From NCBI GenBank assembly GCA_021234155.1, contig JAJEKV010000082.1:2725377-2789376 (forward strand): a stretch of DNA of 64,000 nt. Reading direction: 5' to 3'. Made by a program: the position numbers and the translations under genes. Each line of letters begins with the position of its first letter. Position 1 is the stretch's first letter. This DNA is from Isoetes taiwanensis. Taxonomy: Eukaryota; Streptophyta; Lycopodiopsida; Isoetales; Isoetaceae. The notes beneath the pieces were generated by a model, which saw only the letters and a program-made list of their open reading frames with translations, made no database searches and was not told where the DNA came from. Shown piece by piece: positions 23,515-34,460 of the stretch.

Positions 23515-24420
23515 CGTATAGACATTATATTTCAAGAGGAAAGGTGCACCCTGCCAACAAGAGATTCCAGAGTGAAGAATGACTATGAAGTGATCCTTAG
23601 TAGTGGTTCGTCGGGTAACTAAATTTTTAGGTTTGTATTTAACCTATCATTATCTATGTTATAAGAAGAAGAGACTTATAATGGAAGTATAATTAGCAGG
23701 TCTATCGTTGTCTACTACGAATGATACGACGATGGAAATAAATCCAGACAGTTCCACAGCTGAACGTTTACGATCATGGTAAGCATTTGTACGGTGAGTC
23801 ATTTGCTATGGTTGCAGACGTGGTTTCGTAATGCCATTATTGAGATTACGTGGAGGTATAATAGTCATGGGAAAAATGTAATATGTACGCCTATTTGGTA
23901 TTGGATTACCTCATCATCACGTGATGTTGGATCCTAGAGCAATGTATTTTGATCGTGTTTTCTTATCCGATGTTATCTGGGCTCACATTGACAATGAAAA
24001 GGTACAAGAATCATTGATTTTAGTTATTGGATATAATGACAGATGTTATTTACTGATTTAAATTTGTTTGCTTTCTATAAAGGCTGCATACTTTAATGTG
24101 AATGCATCGATCAGTTATATTGATCCGGATCAATCTCTATGGTATGAAGCTTGCGAAATGTGTGCAAAGAAAGCAACTAAACAAGGTGACAGTTACTGGT
24201 GTCAGACTTGCCAACGAATTGTTCCAGCCATAAGAGGTAAATATAGAAGCTTCTGAAATGATTATGATTTGCTAAGTATAACATTTTGTTGTGTTATAGA
24301 TATATATTGTTTGCAAAGTTAGCAGATTGAACTGGAGAGATATCAGTGACTACATTCAATGAGAAGGCTGAGGAGATTCTTGGCCACACTGCAAAAGATC
24401 TATACGAAGTTAGATCTCAG
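23515..24420 (+). pseudogene. RPA1 (replication protein A large subunit) pseudogene
   Basis: RPA1 is the large subunit of the single-strand-binding complex. Visible pieces in order: HYISRGKVHPANKRFQS plus KNDYEVIL (about 23522-23600); PDSSTAERLRSW (ends 23778, GT donor); RAMYFDRVFLSDVIWAHI (ends 24001); 24083-24235 with AAYFNVNASISYIDPDQSL and the zinc finger CEMCAKKATKQ ... CQTC; 24300-24420 with YILFAKLAD, a TGA at 24328-24330, TGEISVTTFNEKAEEILG. The last two exons have clean splice borders. There is a frameshift before KNDYEV. The N-terminal OB folds and the C-terminal end are missing. Autonomous plant Helitrons can also encode RPA-like proteins, but the intron pattern here favours a host-gene fragment. 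Confidence 0.85.
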
Positions 24421-26914
24421 GTATCTAATCTTGGGAATTGTAGTTGGCTGAGACTAATTCTAATAAATTCGTGATACTTTTTTGTGGGATGTTGATGACA
24501 AAATGTACGGGGCTGAATTAAGGAAGGCAACATGGATACCAAAACTATTTCGATTGAGCGTGGTTGAGACACTATACATGAACTAGAAAAGACGTAGGAC
24601 AACTATTCGGGAAGTACTTCTAGTGAATTGGAGTGCAGAATGCAAAGTCTTACTAGAACAAATATAAAAACTTAAATAGGCAGCATAAGATATGTAAGAG
24701 GTTTGTAACTATTTTGTTAGGAATAATTGTCTAAAGAATAAATAGTTTGGTCTGTCTGTTTGTATAGAAATACAGCGACATATGAATTAGTGGTGACAGT
24801 TGGCCATAGATGAATGCATGCTTATGCAGATAGTAAATTCGTTTTGGATAGAAGTCATTGAATTGTTTTCTCATATTGGTTTCAAAAATGGCACAATTAT
24901 ACAGGAATGTAGCATAATCAGAATGTTGTTTGGCCTCTGGTATGAATTCATCGAGAGATGCCAAATGGAAAGAAAATTAATAGACAATAATTTAGTTTTA
25001 TGTGACTGTGGAAATATAAAGCATTATGTTGAAACTGGCCAAGCTTTTTTTTCCCATTTTCTGATGCTTCTCATATTAAAATACAGTATTGACCTAATGT
25101 TAACCTACAATGTTGTCAATGTTTGTTCAGTCTTAGGTTAAAGTGACGGCTTTATAAAAGTTTTTCTGATTTTTGTCAAATCTACAGCAGAAGCCTTTAT
25201 TGCTATTGAAATCTCTGTGATTCAATAGCTTTGTGCATCTATCTGTGAATATATTTTAATTCATTGCCTCGAGTGTCCATTTCTGTGTTTGTGCTCTGAG
25301 AATTGTCATGACAATAGCAATGTTCAACAACAAAAACTCTGATGTAAAAGATTTGGATGATTCTAAGCAGTATGTTGATGTTAAAAATTGAAATGGTGGA
25401 AATAGGAAAAAATCGCAGCTAAATACGTCCATACTAGAAGGTGCAAGCAGCTTCTTTGCTTTCTTGAAAACATGTAGGATAGATGCAGCATTTGACATCA
25501 GATTGCTCGGCCATTATTTCAAACAGCAAATTTTCATTATTGCGTAATAGCAACTGGAACATTGTCAACTTTAAAGAGAATGTGCAATTGATATGCCTGA
25601 AAAGTAGAAACAACAGGTATAAAATAAGTTCCAGCATAATTCATAGATTGTGGAAAACAAGAAGATCTCCGTGGTATAATTTAGACAATTCACACAAAGA
25701 ACTTCAGTAATGGAATTTATGCATTGCAAAGTGCACAAAAAAATGCCTACTGAAAACTTTTAGACATTTTCAAATGTGAATATAGTATGCTATTTTCGTT
25801 TTGGGGTTGGGGAGGGTTTTCAGGCAGTGGTTTGGCCTATGATTTCCGTATAGTATTGTATTGAAAAGGGTATAATTTGCCATGTGAGAGGAGCTTGAGT
25901 GTTTTTTGCTATTTTGGGTGCTTTGCAACTTTCACTGATGTTTTTGCAAAGGCTGAATTGCATGCCAAGTTTAGAAACCCACGAGGCATTTGTGGGCAAG
26001 TTCTTGCCTGAGAACAGAACACAGACTGGCGGCCAGTGGGGCGACAGAGCTTTGCCTTGCTAGATCTTTGCCTGGCTGGAAGGTAGCGAGGGATTTTGAT
26101 CTTCAGGTGATGCAGATATTTTGCTGGAAAAGAGCAGCGTCTAACCTGCATGATCAGAGGCCAGGCAGTGTGGAAGGACCGGGTTGATGCCCAGGAGGTC
26201 GGCAATAATTGGTGATCATGAGTGGAAGGCCGTCTGGCCAGGAGCTGTGATCTTCTGTGTTCTTCCATCTGCGAACTGGGCTGTTGTTTTCTGGGGCGTG
26301 CAAGTTGTAGCTCGCTGGTGAGAACCGGATGTGAAGCCAAGCCATGGCGATGCCGCAGGTGGAAATTCATATCTTACTCGATGCTGCCGCTGCAGCACGT
26401 CTGAACCTCAGATTGCCCCAGATTTTCAAATTCCCAGATACATTTCTTATAAAGTTGGAATGATTTTCTTGTATTTTGCCTCAGAAATTAGAGTTTGAGA
26501 GGCTGGACTCCTCCCTGCCGCACTTGGGGATCTGGACAGACCCATTTCTAGCTAAGATTATGCAGATTTCGATTCAGGATGGATCTCCCCAGAAACCCAA
26601 CAGCGGAAAACAAAGAATTGCGCCGTTTATTGTGCATGAAATGGCTTGTTTTGATTTCCTCCATGTGGTTGCAAGGATTTGCCGGAGTCGGATATGCCTA
26701 CGGTAGCTGTTCCCCTAAGATAAGGGCGAAGCTTCAGCTTAATCAGAGGCATTCAAGGACCTGGGCGATGGTACTGTGGCAGCACTGGCTGGAGCAAATT
26801 TATTGGCACCATTGGGTTTTTTTCATGTTGCTTCCTTTTTTTTTCGGCTGCAACCATAGGTTCCTTCGACACCATTGACATTGGCATGCACTTTTTCTCT
26901 GGAAATTCTAATGG
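24421..26914. other. Unassigned; several medium open frames
   Basis: The largest frames are 24800-25141 (plus, 113 codons) and 26370-25909 (minus, 153 codons). Neither shows a motif I can name. 25980-26400 is GC-richer than its surroundings. A real gene with small exons cannot be excluded. Confidence 0.3.
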
Positions 26915-26958
26915 CCATTGATCTGGCACAATACCTAGAATATTCGCCAGATCAATGG
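26915..26958. repeat. Perfect 13-bp inverted repeat hairpin
   Basis: CCATTGATCTGGC at 26915-26927 and its complement GCCAGATCAATGG at 26946-26958, with an 18-bp spacer; pairing continues imperfectly outward (ATTCTAA / TTGAGAAT). Confidence 0.7.
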
Positions 26959-27245
26959 TTGAGAATAAAAGTTGAACCAAACGCTATAATACATGGAAAA
27001 AACGTAGTGTCCGTATAGGGCTATTCAAATGTGAATTTAAATAGATGCTGTTGTTGCACGTCCAAGTTTCAGGTAATGTTTGAAGACAAATTTTAGAGCA
27101 ATATCTTAGAATAGTTATATTCGGACGATTCACATGATGCCTAAGGAAAATAACCAATTGACAAACAATTTCTAAAAATGGGTGCATAAATATCTCTGTA
27201 CTGCACCTTCTTGGATTCCAAACAATCGGATAAGTATCAGTCTCG

Positions 27246-27667
27246 ATGGCCAATACAGCGTCAAGTGTTCCATCTGCAAGCAGAGACGATGTGGCGATGG
27301 CAACTGCAGCTTCTAATCTCAGAGGTAATATTGAATCCTTGGAAGCATGCATCTAATTTGTAATATTTTCTTACACTCAGATCTTACAGGGAGTGAACGT
27401 CAACTAGAACCCGACCAGAAAAGAGCTGTTGCATGTCTACTAGGAGACGATTTAGCAGACGCAGTTGGTTGCCTATGTCTTGATCTAAATGAACTCTCTG
27501 AACAGTATTTCAAAGGCGAACAGAACATAGAATCCAGATTCCACTATGTATTTGTTCAACTGGAGCATGTGATTATGAATTTGAAAAGGCTGCAGAGATG
27601 CCTGAAGATTATGGATGTGGAGAGTAACATAACCGATGCCTGCCAACGCGCCAAATCTAACCTCTGA
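27246..27667 (+). CDS. Small two-exon gene, helical protein of unknown function
   Basis: Exon 1 starts at ATG 27246 (MANTASSVPSASRDDV) and ends at the GT donor after AGAG near 27324. Exon 2 begins after the acceptor TTACACTCAG near 27380. Across this intron the frame joins as NLRDLTGSERQLEPDQ and continues to TGA at 27667, about 120-130 residues, with no lesion. The product is acidic to neutral and probably mostly helical (VGCLCLDLNELSEQYF, FVQLEHVIMNLKRLQRCLKI), with an Ala/Ser-rich N-terminus. It has no signal peptide or membrane segment. I do not recognise the family; a small coiled-coil complex subunit is one possibility. The uninterrupted spliced frame, in a region of pseudogenes, argues that it may be functional, though it too could be a captured fragment. 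Confidence 0.5.
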
Positions 27668-27669
27668 GA

Positions 27670-28487
27670 CAATTGATTCAAGATGTACTATGTGTTTGTT
27701 TTTCATGTAACTAGAAGAAGTCTTATCTTCCTATATATAAGATTTTGCTACTGCCTTTTTGGAATTATAGATATCTAGTTTCCGGCGATGAAGTTAGAGT
27801 AAAATTAATTTTGTGTGTGTTTTGGTACTGTCGGCATTTTTGTTTCCGGCAAGACATGGCCCGTAGCGTAGCTTGAGAGCCTGGCTCAATGCTTCTATCA
27901 CTGCAAAAAGACAAAGTAAGATTTAGAAGTAAGATTTAGAAGATTCTGAAGTCTAAATTTTCTGCAAATTTTTATGGTCTCCTGCTGAATCACAGAATTT
28001 TTCATTTCGCTTTCCAAAATAGAGCTTTGCTCTCTCAGATACTCTACCCAATGGGAACTTGGATCGTTTCTTGCATGGAATTTGCCCTCAAAGTTGCAGA
28101 CGGAATTCGATTTTTGTTGTTAGAATACACAGGAAAAACCAAATTATAACTGAGTATTGAGGGTGCTCGCAGAGATGAGAATTTTGCGGTTTGACAGGCA
28201 TAAACCCATCGATTTATAGGAGGCCGAATTTGATCCATTCTATGGAATTCACAGGTGGACAGAGCTCCGAGCAATCCCACTGTAGAATTTCTCCCAGATG
28301 GAGATTAAATCTGTATTAAATACAGATTTAATTGCTTCCAGGTTAAGCTTCCAGGTCTACCTTCGATTTGAACGCCCAGCTTCTGTCGGACTCTATGTTT
28401 TCTGGAGATCTTGCTAACGTGGCCTCCTACTTGGCGACAATCCAACCGCGCTGCCCCACAGCGGTTCCGATCAAACTCGGCAGCTCA
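27670..28487. other. Unassigned intergenic sequence
   Basis: No gene recognised; a minus-strand 78-codon frame at 28280-28044 has no known motif. Confidence 0.35.
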
Positions 28488-28572
28488 TGCTGATACTAGT
28501 AACGATGGTGTAATAGCTCATGCTGATACTAGTAACGATGGTGTAATACTAGTAACGATGGTGTAATACTAG
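28488..28572 (-). repeat. Tandem repeats of the Helitron terminus
   Basis: On the minus strand the 20-bp phrase ATTACACCATCGTTACTAGT follows the Helitron end three times; before the last copy a host-like ATCAGCATGAGCT is inserted and then repeated. Each copy ends CGTTACTAGT like the element's true 3' end. This may reflect repeated insertion or end-slippage at one site. Confidence 0.7.
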
Positions 28573-28610
28573 TAACGGTGCCCGGCGTTGCCGGGTATAA
28601 ATACGGTTCT
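28569..28610 (-). mobile_element. 3' terminus of a second Helitron (body extends rightward)
   Basis: On the minus strand: stem CCCGGC, loop AAC, stem GCCGGG (28595-28581), spacer CACCGTTA, CTAG (28572-28569), then host T. The layout is identical to the Helitron at 17026. The body should run toward higher coordinates. The 5' TC end was not located; it may lie beyond the cytokinin-receptor fragment. Confidence 0.8.
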
Positions 28611-29121
28611 ATTTTAGATTATGTTATATTAACTTAAGAGTCTGATGCTTGGACCTGAGGATTGAACTTATTCCTGACATTTATAGATGATGTTGCCTCT
28701 TGTTTCATCTAGATAATCAGATGGATTTGCAATTTTTGTACTCAATGTGATGCTCATTAATGCATGTCTTGTCTTGACTTGTTCAATAATTGGATATATT
28801 TTAACCCTATGCAATATTCAATCATAAATATAGCTCTGAAAAAGAAAGAAGCATGTCAAAGTGGAACATGTGACAACTACAATGATAGAACTCTTCTCTA
28901 GTTGCATCCATCTACCGAAATACTTTAGCAATACTTGATATTTTTCAAAGAAGACCAGATATTAGATATTACATACCCTGACTATTTTTCAACCAGCAAT
29001 TGTCATTGCTGGCTTTTTACATGACCTGAAATTGAAATTTTAAAAGCTTGTTTAGTTCATTTATGATGAATTGACATTTACTTATTAGTTCAATTAAGGG
29101 GACCAAACTAACATTCGTGAG
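28611..29121. other. Helitron 3' interior, noncoding
   Basis: AT-rich sequence between the Helitron terminus and the CHASE pseudogene. No gene recognised. Confidence 0.45.
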
Positions 29122-30640
29122 CTAGTTCGTGCAACACATTTTATGTTTCTGCAAAGAATCGCCAAAGTCCAGACGACTAACATGAGTGTCCAGCTCATCT
29201 GAAACTGGACCATACATGACTAATGGCATTGACTGGTTTGTGACATCGAAAACATTTACAATGATAGCGTGACTTTCAGCAAGCTGCCTCAGCCTGTTTG
29301 CACAAATGCATGCCATTAATCCGATGTCCATTAATGGCTAGCTATCTTATGTGGTTGATCTTATTGTAATTTATATATGTGTAATCTATGTTCTAAGACA
29401 ACATATAATACGCCCCACATTTGCCATGACATGGAGAGGAAATCCCATGACATTAATCAACAGCCTAACAAAACATCAGCATGACAATAGGAATGCTACT
29501 TATAGATCAAAATACTTGATTATGCGGCCTGATAGCAACTTCAAAATGGTATGATGGCATGTGCATGTATGCAACTGAATATAAGAAGCTGCAGGCAAGA
29601 AGAAAAAAATAGAGAACAATGTCCAATTTAATATCTAAGCAAGAGCTTCCATAACTCTAGATCCTGAACTCTCTTGCCCCCAGGGGTTGGGAAGTGTGAT
29701 CTGCCAATGCTTTGAAAGAATGCCCAAGTTAGAAAGATAAACACCACCTTATTTGTTTGCAACATGTAAAAGCCTGATGCCCAACATGATGGAGCAATGG
29801 CTAAGATCATGATTGCCTACTGAAAGAGCTTTCTTCTTCCACCAAACTTGCAGTTGGCCACCCAATTCATGGAAAAGTGTGTTTCGAAATATCTCCTCTT
29901 GAGTATTTTGCAAATTTTGTATTGGACTACATTCATAATAGAGGCTGTAAATCCATATAAGCTTCACATGCTACTACAGGCTTAAGATTAGTTAATGTAA
30001 AGTGGGTCTATGTCTAGAGAAGCTATCATCCTTGCAATTAATATTGAAACAAATTCAGCATATTACCGACCCAGCTATTGCTTGTACTCGGTCTCTCCCG
30101 ATCTTCCTGCATGCATTAAGAACATCTACCCACTTAGAATCCATCAAAAGTAATAATAGGATCTAAGTGATGCAGAGCTACACCTCTCCTGACATCATAT
30201 CCAGAGAAGCAAGGTGCGATAGGGTCTTCTGAGTCATAATAGTTGGTGCAGACTCGTTTTGCACAGGTTGCAGCTCTTTTGTATACATTCCCTTGATTGA
30301 TCAACCATGCTCCCATTCAAATGCTTCTCTTTAAGAATGTAACACCCTTTTGGCATATGCAACACCAGTCATGAGGGGTCTCTCAAAGGAAGTGCGTGCT
30401 GTGTATACAGCAAAACTTCCCTGCATGAGATTGAGGTCATATCATATCAACAAAAATTGGGATGAAAATAAGATCTTCAATTCTTCTGAACTTGTGACAA
30501 AATTATACTACCTGGTCTAGAGCAGATGGCTGTTTTCCAATATGGGCAAGTCAGCAATGTCAAGTTTCATCTTCTGGAATGAATGCTTCAAACTTGTTGT
30601 TGAAGGTCCATTTTCACATTCGTCTAACCTGACGTCAATA
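29122..30640 (-). pseudogene. Cytokinin receptor (CHASE domain) gene fragment
   Basis: Cytokinin receptors are membrane histidine kinases whose extracytosolic CHASE domain binds hormone. Pieces in order on the minus strand: about 30640-30512 (MDLQQQV, SIHSRR, then GKQPSALDQ after one extra T; GT donor); 30420-30184 (SFAVYTARTSFERPLMTG, NESAPTIM, SLDMMSGE); about 30114-30078 (EDRER, VQAIAG, GT); 29331-29122 (LRQLAESHAIIVNVFDVTN, QSMPLVMYGP, SRLDFGDSLQKHKMCC). These match the CHASE domain of the AHK family in order. Stops and frameshifts break each piece. The membrane segments, kinase and receiver domains are absent. Orientation equals that of the adjacent Helitron end, so capture by that element is likely. 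Confidence 0.85.
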
Positions 30641-30779
30641 TCATGGCATCATTTGGAATCACAGAAATTCTAGAAAAAAAATAGAAAATATAACATAAAA
30701 TATGGTGATACCTATGCTGTGATGGCAACCACTTTAAAAAAGGCTCTAGTTACTATAGAATCCCTCATGAACATCTAAA

Positions 30780-31205
30780 GAATGTCGTCGATTCGCGTAG
30801 CGAATCGGCATTCTTGCTCAAGACGAGCATGCATGCATTGCATGCGTCGCATGCATGCATCGCATGCGTTTTGGGCCGTTCGTCAGGTTGGGCGTTTGCT
30901 ACTTATTGCAGAGTTCTTCATCGACGTTTCATCGGCGCTTCCTCTTCTCTCAGCAGTACCTTATTCTCTTTGAACCCACCCTCCCCCCCTTCTTTGTTTA
31001 CTATATTTTGTACAAGTTCTGTTTATCATGTTTTTCCACCCGGTGGGTGATGCTTTTTTTCCACCCACTGGGTGATGCTATTCTTTGGTATGTTTCTCGT
31101 TTGTTGTTGGTGATGTGCAGGTACAGGTTGGCGAGTGCCATCCATTTTGACTTCTCCATGCGCGGGTTTTTGGGAGCGATTCTATGCCTTATGTTTGTCT
31201 AAGCC
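30780..31205 (+). other. GC-richer block with GCATGC palindromes
   Basis: Starts with a small hairpin GATTCGC-GTA-GCGAATC (about 30791), followed by a run of overlapping GCATGCATGCAT/GCATGCG palindromes (30826-30870). Overlapping plus frames are open (63-115 codons) without known domains. The phrase ATATGGTGA.ACCTATGCTG occurs on both sides (about 30708 and 31495), which suggests that the block is an insertion. Confidence 0.4.
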
Positions 31206-31206
31206 C

Positions 31207-31290
31207 CTTGCCGAAGGCTTATCACTAGGGTTTTTCCTCGAAAACCCGAAAGGGCGGGGTTTTTTAATCCCGGTGATAAGCTTTCGGCAG
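31207..31290 (+). other. Structured hairpin region (nested stems)
   Basis: Outer arms CTTGCCGAAGGCTTATCAC (from 31207) and GTGATAAGCTTTCGGCAG (to 31290) pair over about 20 bp. The inner hairpin is GGGTTTT/AAAACCC. Between them stands CGGGGTTTTTTAATCCC. The same architecture and the same GGGGTTTTTTAATCC occur in the LINE 3' UTR at 55442-55530. Confidence 0.65.
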
Positions 31291-32260
31291 GTACATCAGC
31301 CACTCATCTATTAGCATTGTATTTATTTTTGGGGTCCAAATGTTATAATTGGATTTTCCCTTTATTTTTCGTGGGTAGTTCGCATGTGTGCGGCTATCCA
31401 CTGTCCACCATTGTAGAAATCTGCTGAGATGAATGAGAAGCCTATCTACGGGCGCTTTGTTGGTTTCATGCGAGTCGCAGTGCAAGAATAATGGAATATG
31501 GTGACACCTATGCTGCACCTAAATTCATGGCACATGCTTTTAAGGCACTTTTCATGAATTTTATGACTGCTAATTTGTCTTCCTAGCAGGATATGTACTG
31601 CAAGATGACATCAAATAAGCACCAAACGTACTGGACATTTGAAGAGACAAACCATCAAAAAACTCTAGAAAAGGCAGAGCATGTTCTCCTCAACAATTTC
31701 TAAAACTCTGTCAGTGGAAAATGGTGAAAGAAAGGAAAAAATCCCAGCGTTGATGAGCATACCCGACATTTGAATGCACATCAATCAGTCAAGCACAATT
31801 TCATTATATATGGACTTTCTCTGAGTCCATATGCCTCTGAAATGATGCCTTGCCTAATTTTTAAAATATTGCATTTATTTTTATTAAAACGATGCATTAC
31901 TTTGGGAATCGTGCTGGTAGATGAGCTGGCAGGCATTATGTCAATTGGCTCACGAAAGAGAAATATAGGACAGTGTTTTTGAAAATAACCCTCATCATCA
32001 GAGGTGTTGTTAGTTAAGACGAGCTTGTGCAAAATATTCATACTAATTTCCATCCTCTCCATGAATTCCTGGGAGCTAGTGATTTATTTCCCTTCTCTTC
32101 TACCTCATGTAGAGGCGACTTCTCGATCTGCGAAGACTCTCAAAACTCTCGTAGTCATTGATTCGCGACAAACAATAAAAGTTCGGTTAGAACAAAAGGT
32201 TACGCCAACTAAAAAACACCGCCATTTAAATACCTATATGCTAAGAAAAAATTACCCTTG
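31291..32260. other. Unassigned intergenic sequence
   Basis: No gene recognised. Confidence 0.35.
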
Positions 32261-32264
32261 GGGG

Positions 32265-32900
32265 TGTATGTGCTGCCTTGCATGGCAAAAAGTTTTCCCC
32301 AAAGTCCAAACCGGGCTGGCCAATTTGCCCTCAAGGGGTGTTGGCTTGCATGGCAAAAAGTTTTCCCCCAAGGGCCAAACTGGGCGGGCGCCCAATTTGC
32401 CCCAGTGGGTGTTGCCTTTCATGGAAAAGAGTTTTTCCCCAAGGGCCAAATTGGGCGGGCGCCCAATTTGCCCCGGGGGAGGTGGGTGTGTGGGGGGTAT
32501 GTGCTGCCTTGCATGGCAAAATGTTTTCCCCAAAGGTCAAACTGGGCGGGCGCCCAACTTGCCCGGAGGTGTTGCCGTGCATGGCAAAAGGTATTTTCCC
32601 AAGGCCTTTTCCCAAGGGCCAAACTGGGCGGGCGCCAAATTTGCTCTAGGGGGTGTTGCCTTGCATGGAAAAGAATTTTCTCATAAGGGCCAAACTGGAC
32701 GGGCGCCCAATTTGCCCCAGAGGGTGTTGCTTTGCATGGGAAAAAGTTATCCCCCAAGGGCTAAACTAGGCGGACGCCCAATTTGCTCGAAGTGTGTTGC
32801 CGTACATGGCAAAAAAGATTTCCCCCAAGGGCCAAATTGGGCGGGCGCCCAATTTGCCTTGGGAGGTGTTGCCTTGCATGGTAAAGGTTTTTCCATTTCA
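32265..32900 (+). repeat. Palindromic tandem repeat, ~70-bp unit, nine copies
   Basis: Each unit contains TTGCATGGCAAAAAGTTTTC, CCAAGGGCCAAACTGGGC and GGGCGCCCAATTTGCCCC. Starts lie near 32275, 32346, 32416, 32506, 32573, 32661, 32731, 32801 and 32872. The palindrome GGGCGCCC sits at the centre. Because units lack stop codons in most frames, long frames are open on both strands (one of 301 codons on plus, 32004-32909). Unit length is not a multiple of three and the frame is not conserved from unit to unit, so coding is unlikely. Confidence 0.8.
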
Positions 32901-32909
32901 ACTTGCTAA

Positions 32910-33420
32910 ACATCATATTAGAATATTAGATATCTACAAACATTATAAAAGCATTCATAAGGGATAGAGAAGTAGAACGTTCATGACTAGACCTCACAGG
33001 ATAGAATATGGAGTAGTCAAATTTAATAACCTCACAAAGCCCAAATTCAATCTAAGCATATGCAAGAGCTTATAATGAATAGGTTCATAGTTATTTTATA
33101 TCAGTATAACAAACTAATCTAAAGGAGGCACCCTTTGAAAGTAGACACATCAACAAAGCTTAGGATCTAGATGGCAGACTGTAGAACATATTGTAGAAGG
33201 TTGGCAAACATGCTAATTTAAGAACATGCAAGCAAGCAAAACATGATAAGGGATAATATAAAAGGTAATAAAGAATAGAGAAAAAGAAAACTTACCTCTA
33301 ATGTGAGAGAGGAGCGCCTTACGTTAAAGGAGTGTCTCATGTCAAAAGGCGCTAGATGTGGATTAGTGGGGAAGGCTCTCAAAAGTCATTAAACGTGCTA
33401 TTGGGAACACGTGTCCACCA
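32910..33420. other. Unassigned intergenic sequence
   Basis: No gene recognised. Confidence 0.4.
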
Positions 33421-33550
33421 TGTATTTAAATTTCAAATCTCCCCCCTTTTCCCCCCCTTTTTTCCGCCCGTCCGCAAAGTTGAATTCTAATTTCCCGCCC
33501 GTCCGTCCGCAAAATTGAATTCTAATTTCCCGCCCGTCCGTTTAAATGTT
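33421..33550 (+). repeat. CCCGCCCGTCCG tandem repeat
   Basis: The phrase TTGAATTCTAATTTCCCGCC plus CGTCCGTCCGCAAA occurs in two to three tandem copies. It is the reverse-strand relative of the GGGCGGGC repeats at 4.5 kb. Confidence 0.6.
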
Positions 33551-34119
33551 AAATACTTGTTTCCCCCCCAAAACCAATGTGGTATGTCTCCATTCAGTTG
33601 CTCACACCCTTTCCTATTGCATGATTGGTCTCTTACTCACACCCTTTCCTCAGGGCGCTATAAGGTTACCAATTTGGCGCTATATCGGCGCTATATATTT
33701 TATCTGTTTATCTGTCAATGAAATTACATGGCACTCTAAGATTATCGTGTGGCACTAGACCTTTCTACCGATCATATTAAGGTTAGTTCTCCACATGTAT
33801 GTTTGTAGTTTATTCTTTGTTACCTATAGTCTTTTTTTAAATGTAAGGCAGTCTTTTAGAAGTTGGCTTCAAGGTTTTATTTTTGCTATAAGAGATAGGT
33901 TGCATGCATATTGTAGGTTTTCCATGCATATTATGTAGGGGTTTTCTTCAATGTTCCTTAATAAAGGGATTAACCTTGTAAAATTGCTTTGCTTCATTTT
34001 CAATAAATGCTAGTGAAATTAGATGATTGCAAGTCATTGTCATTAACAAAGCTAGACTTGTGTAGTCTCTCTATCTATTTATCTATCTGCTCAGTTACAG
34101 CCATTATCCACCTCTTAAA

Positions 34120-34460
34120 CAAGGCGTCCACGCAATTCCATGGGACGTATCCCTATTTAAATAGGGCGATCGCCCAATTTCCCATCTCTTGAGACCACAT
34201 GACTATCTGCTTTGTGAGGTAGATAATTGCATGCATGTGAGGTAAACAATGTGAGGTAAACAGTAGATAGTACTTTCCCATTGAAATTGGGCGACCGCCC
34301 AATTTCTAACCGTCTGAGGTAGTAAAATAAGAAATATCCATATATTCATGAAAATACTTTCCCATCTAAATATGGCAGTTTCCCATTGAACCAATTTTCA
34401 AGCTCGTGAGGTACATGGAAAACAATACTTTCGCATCCAAATATGGCGCCCGCCCAATTT
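34120..34460 (+). repeat. Dispersed GGGCGNNCGCCCAATTT palindromes
   Basis: GGGCGATCGCCCAATTTCCC at about 34163, TTGGGCGACCGCCCAATTTC at about 34285 and GGCGCCCGCCCAATTT at about 34445 share one palindromic core. The motif GTGAGGTAAACA is also repeated between them. CCCTATTTAAATAGGG overlaps the first. Confidence 0.55.

Noticed and set aside
23515-24420. RPA protein of an autonomous Helitron
   Set aside because: It has several introns and a gene-like exon layout, with no Rep/helicase motifs nearby.
25909-26370. A 153-codon minus-strand frame
   Set aside because: It has Arg/His/Ser/Pro bias, no motif, and overlapping frames on the other strand; it is not supported as a gene.
32004-32909. A 301-residue repeat protein
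   Set aside because: Open frames exist in several plus and minus frames, unit length is not a multiple of three, and the frame is not conserved between units. It reads as a satellite.
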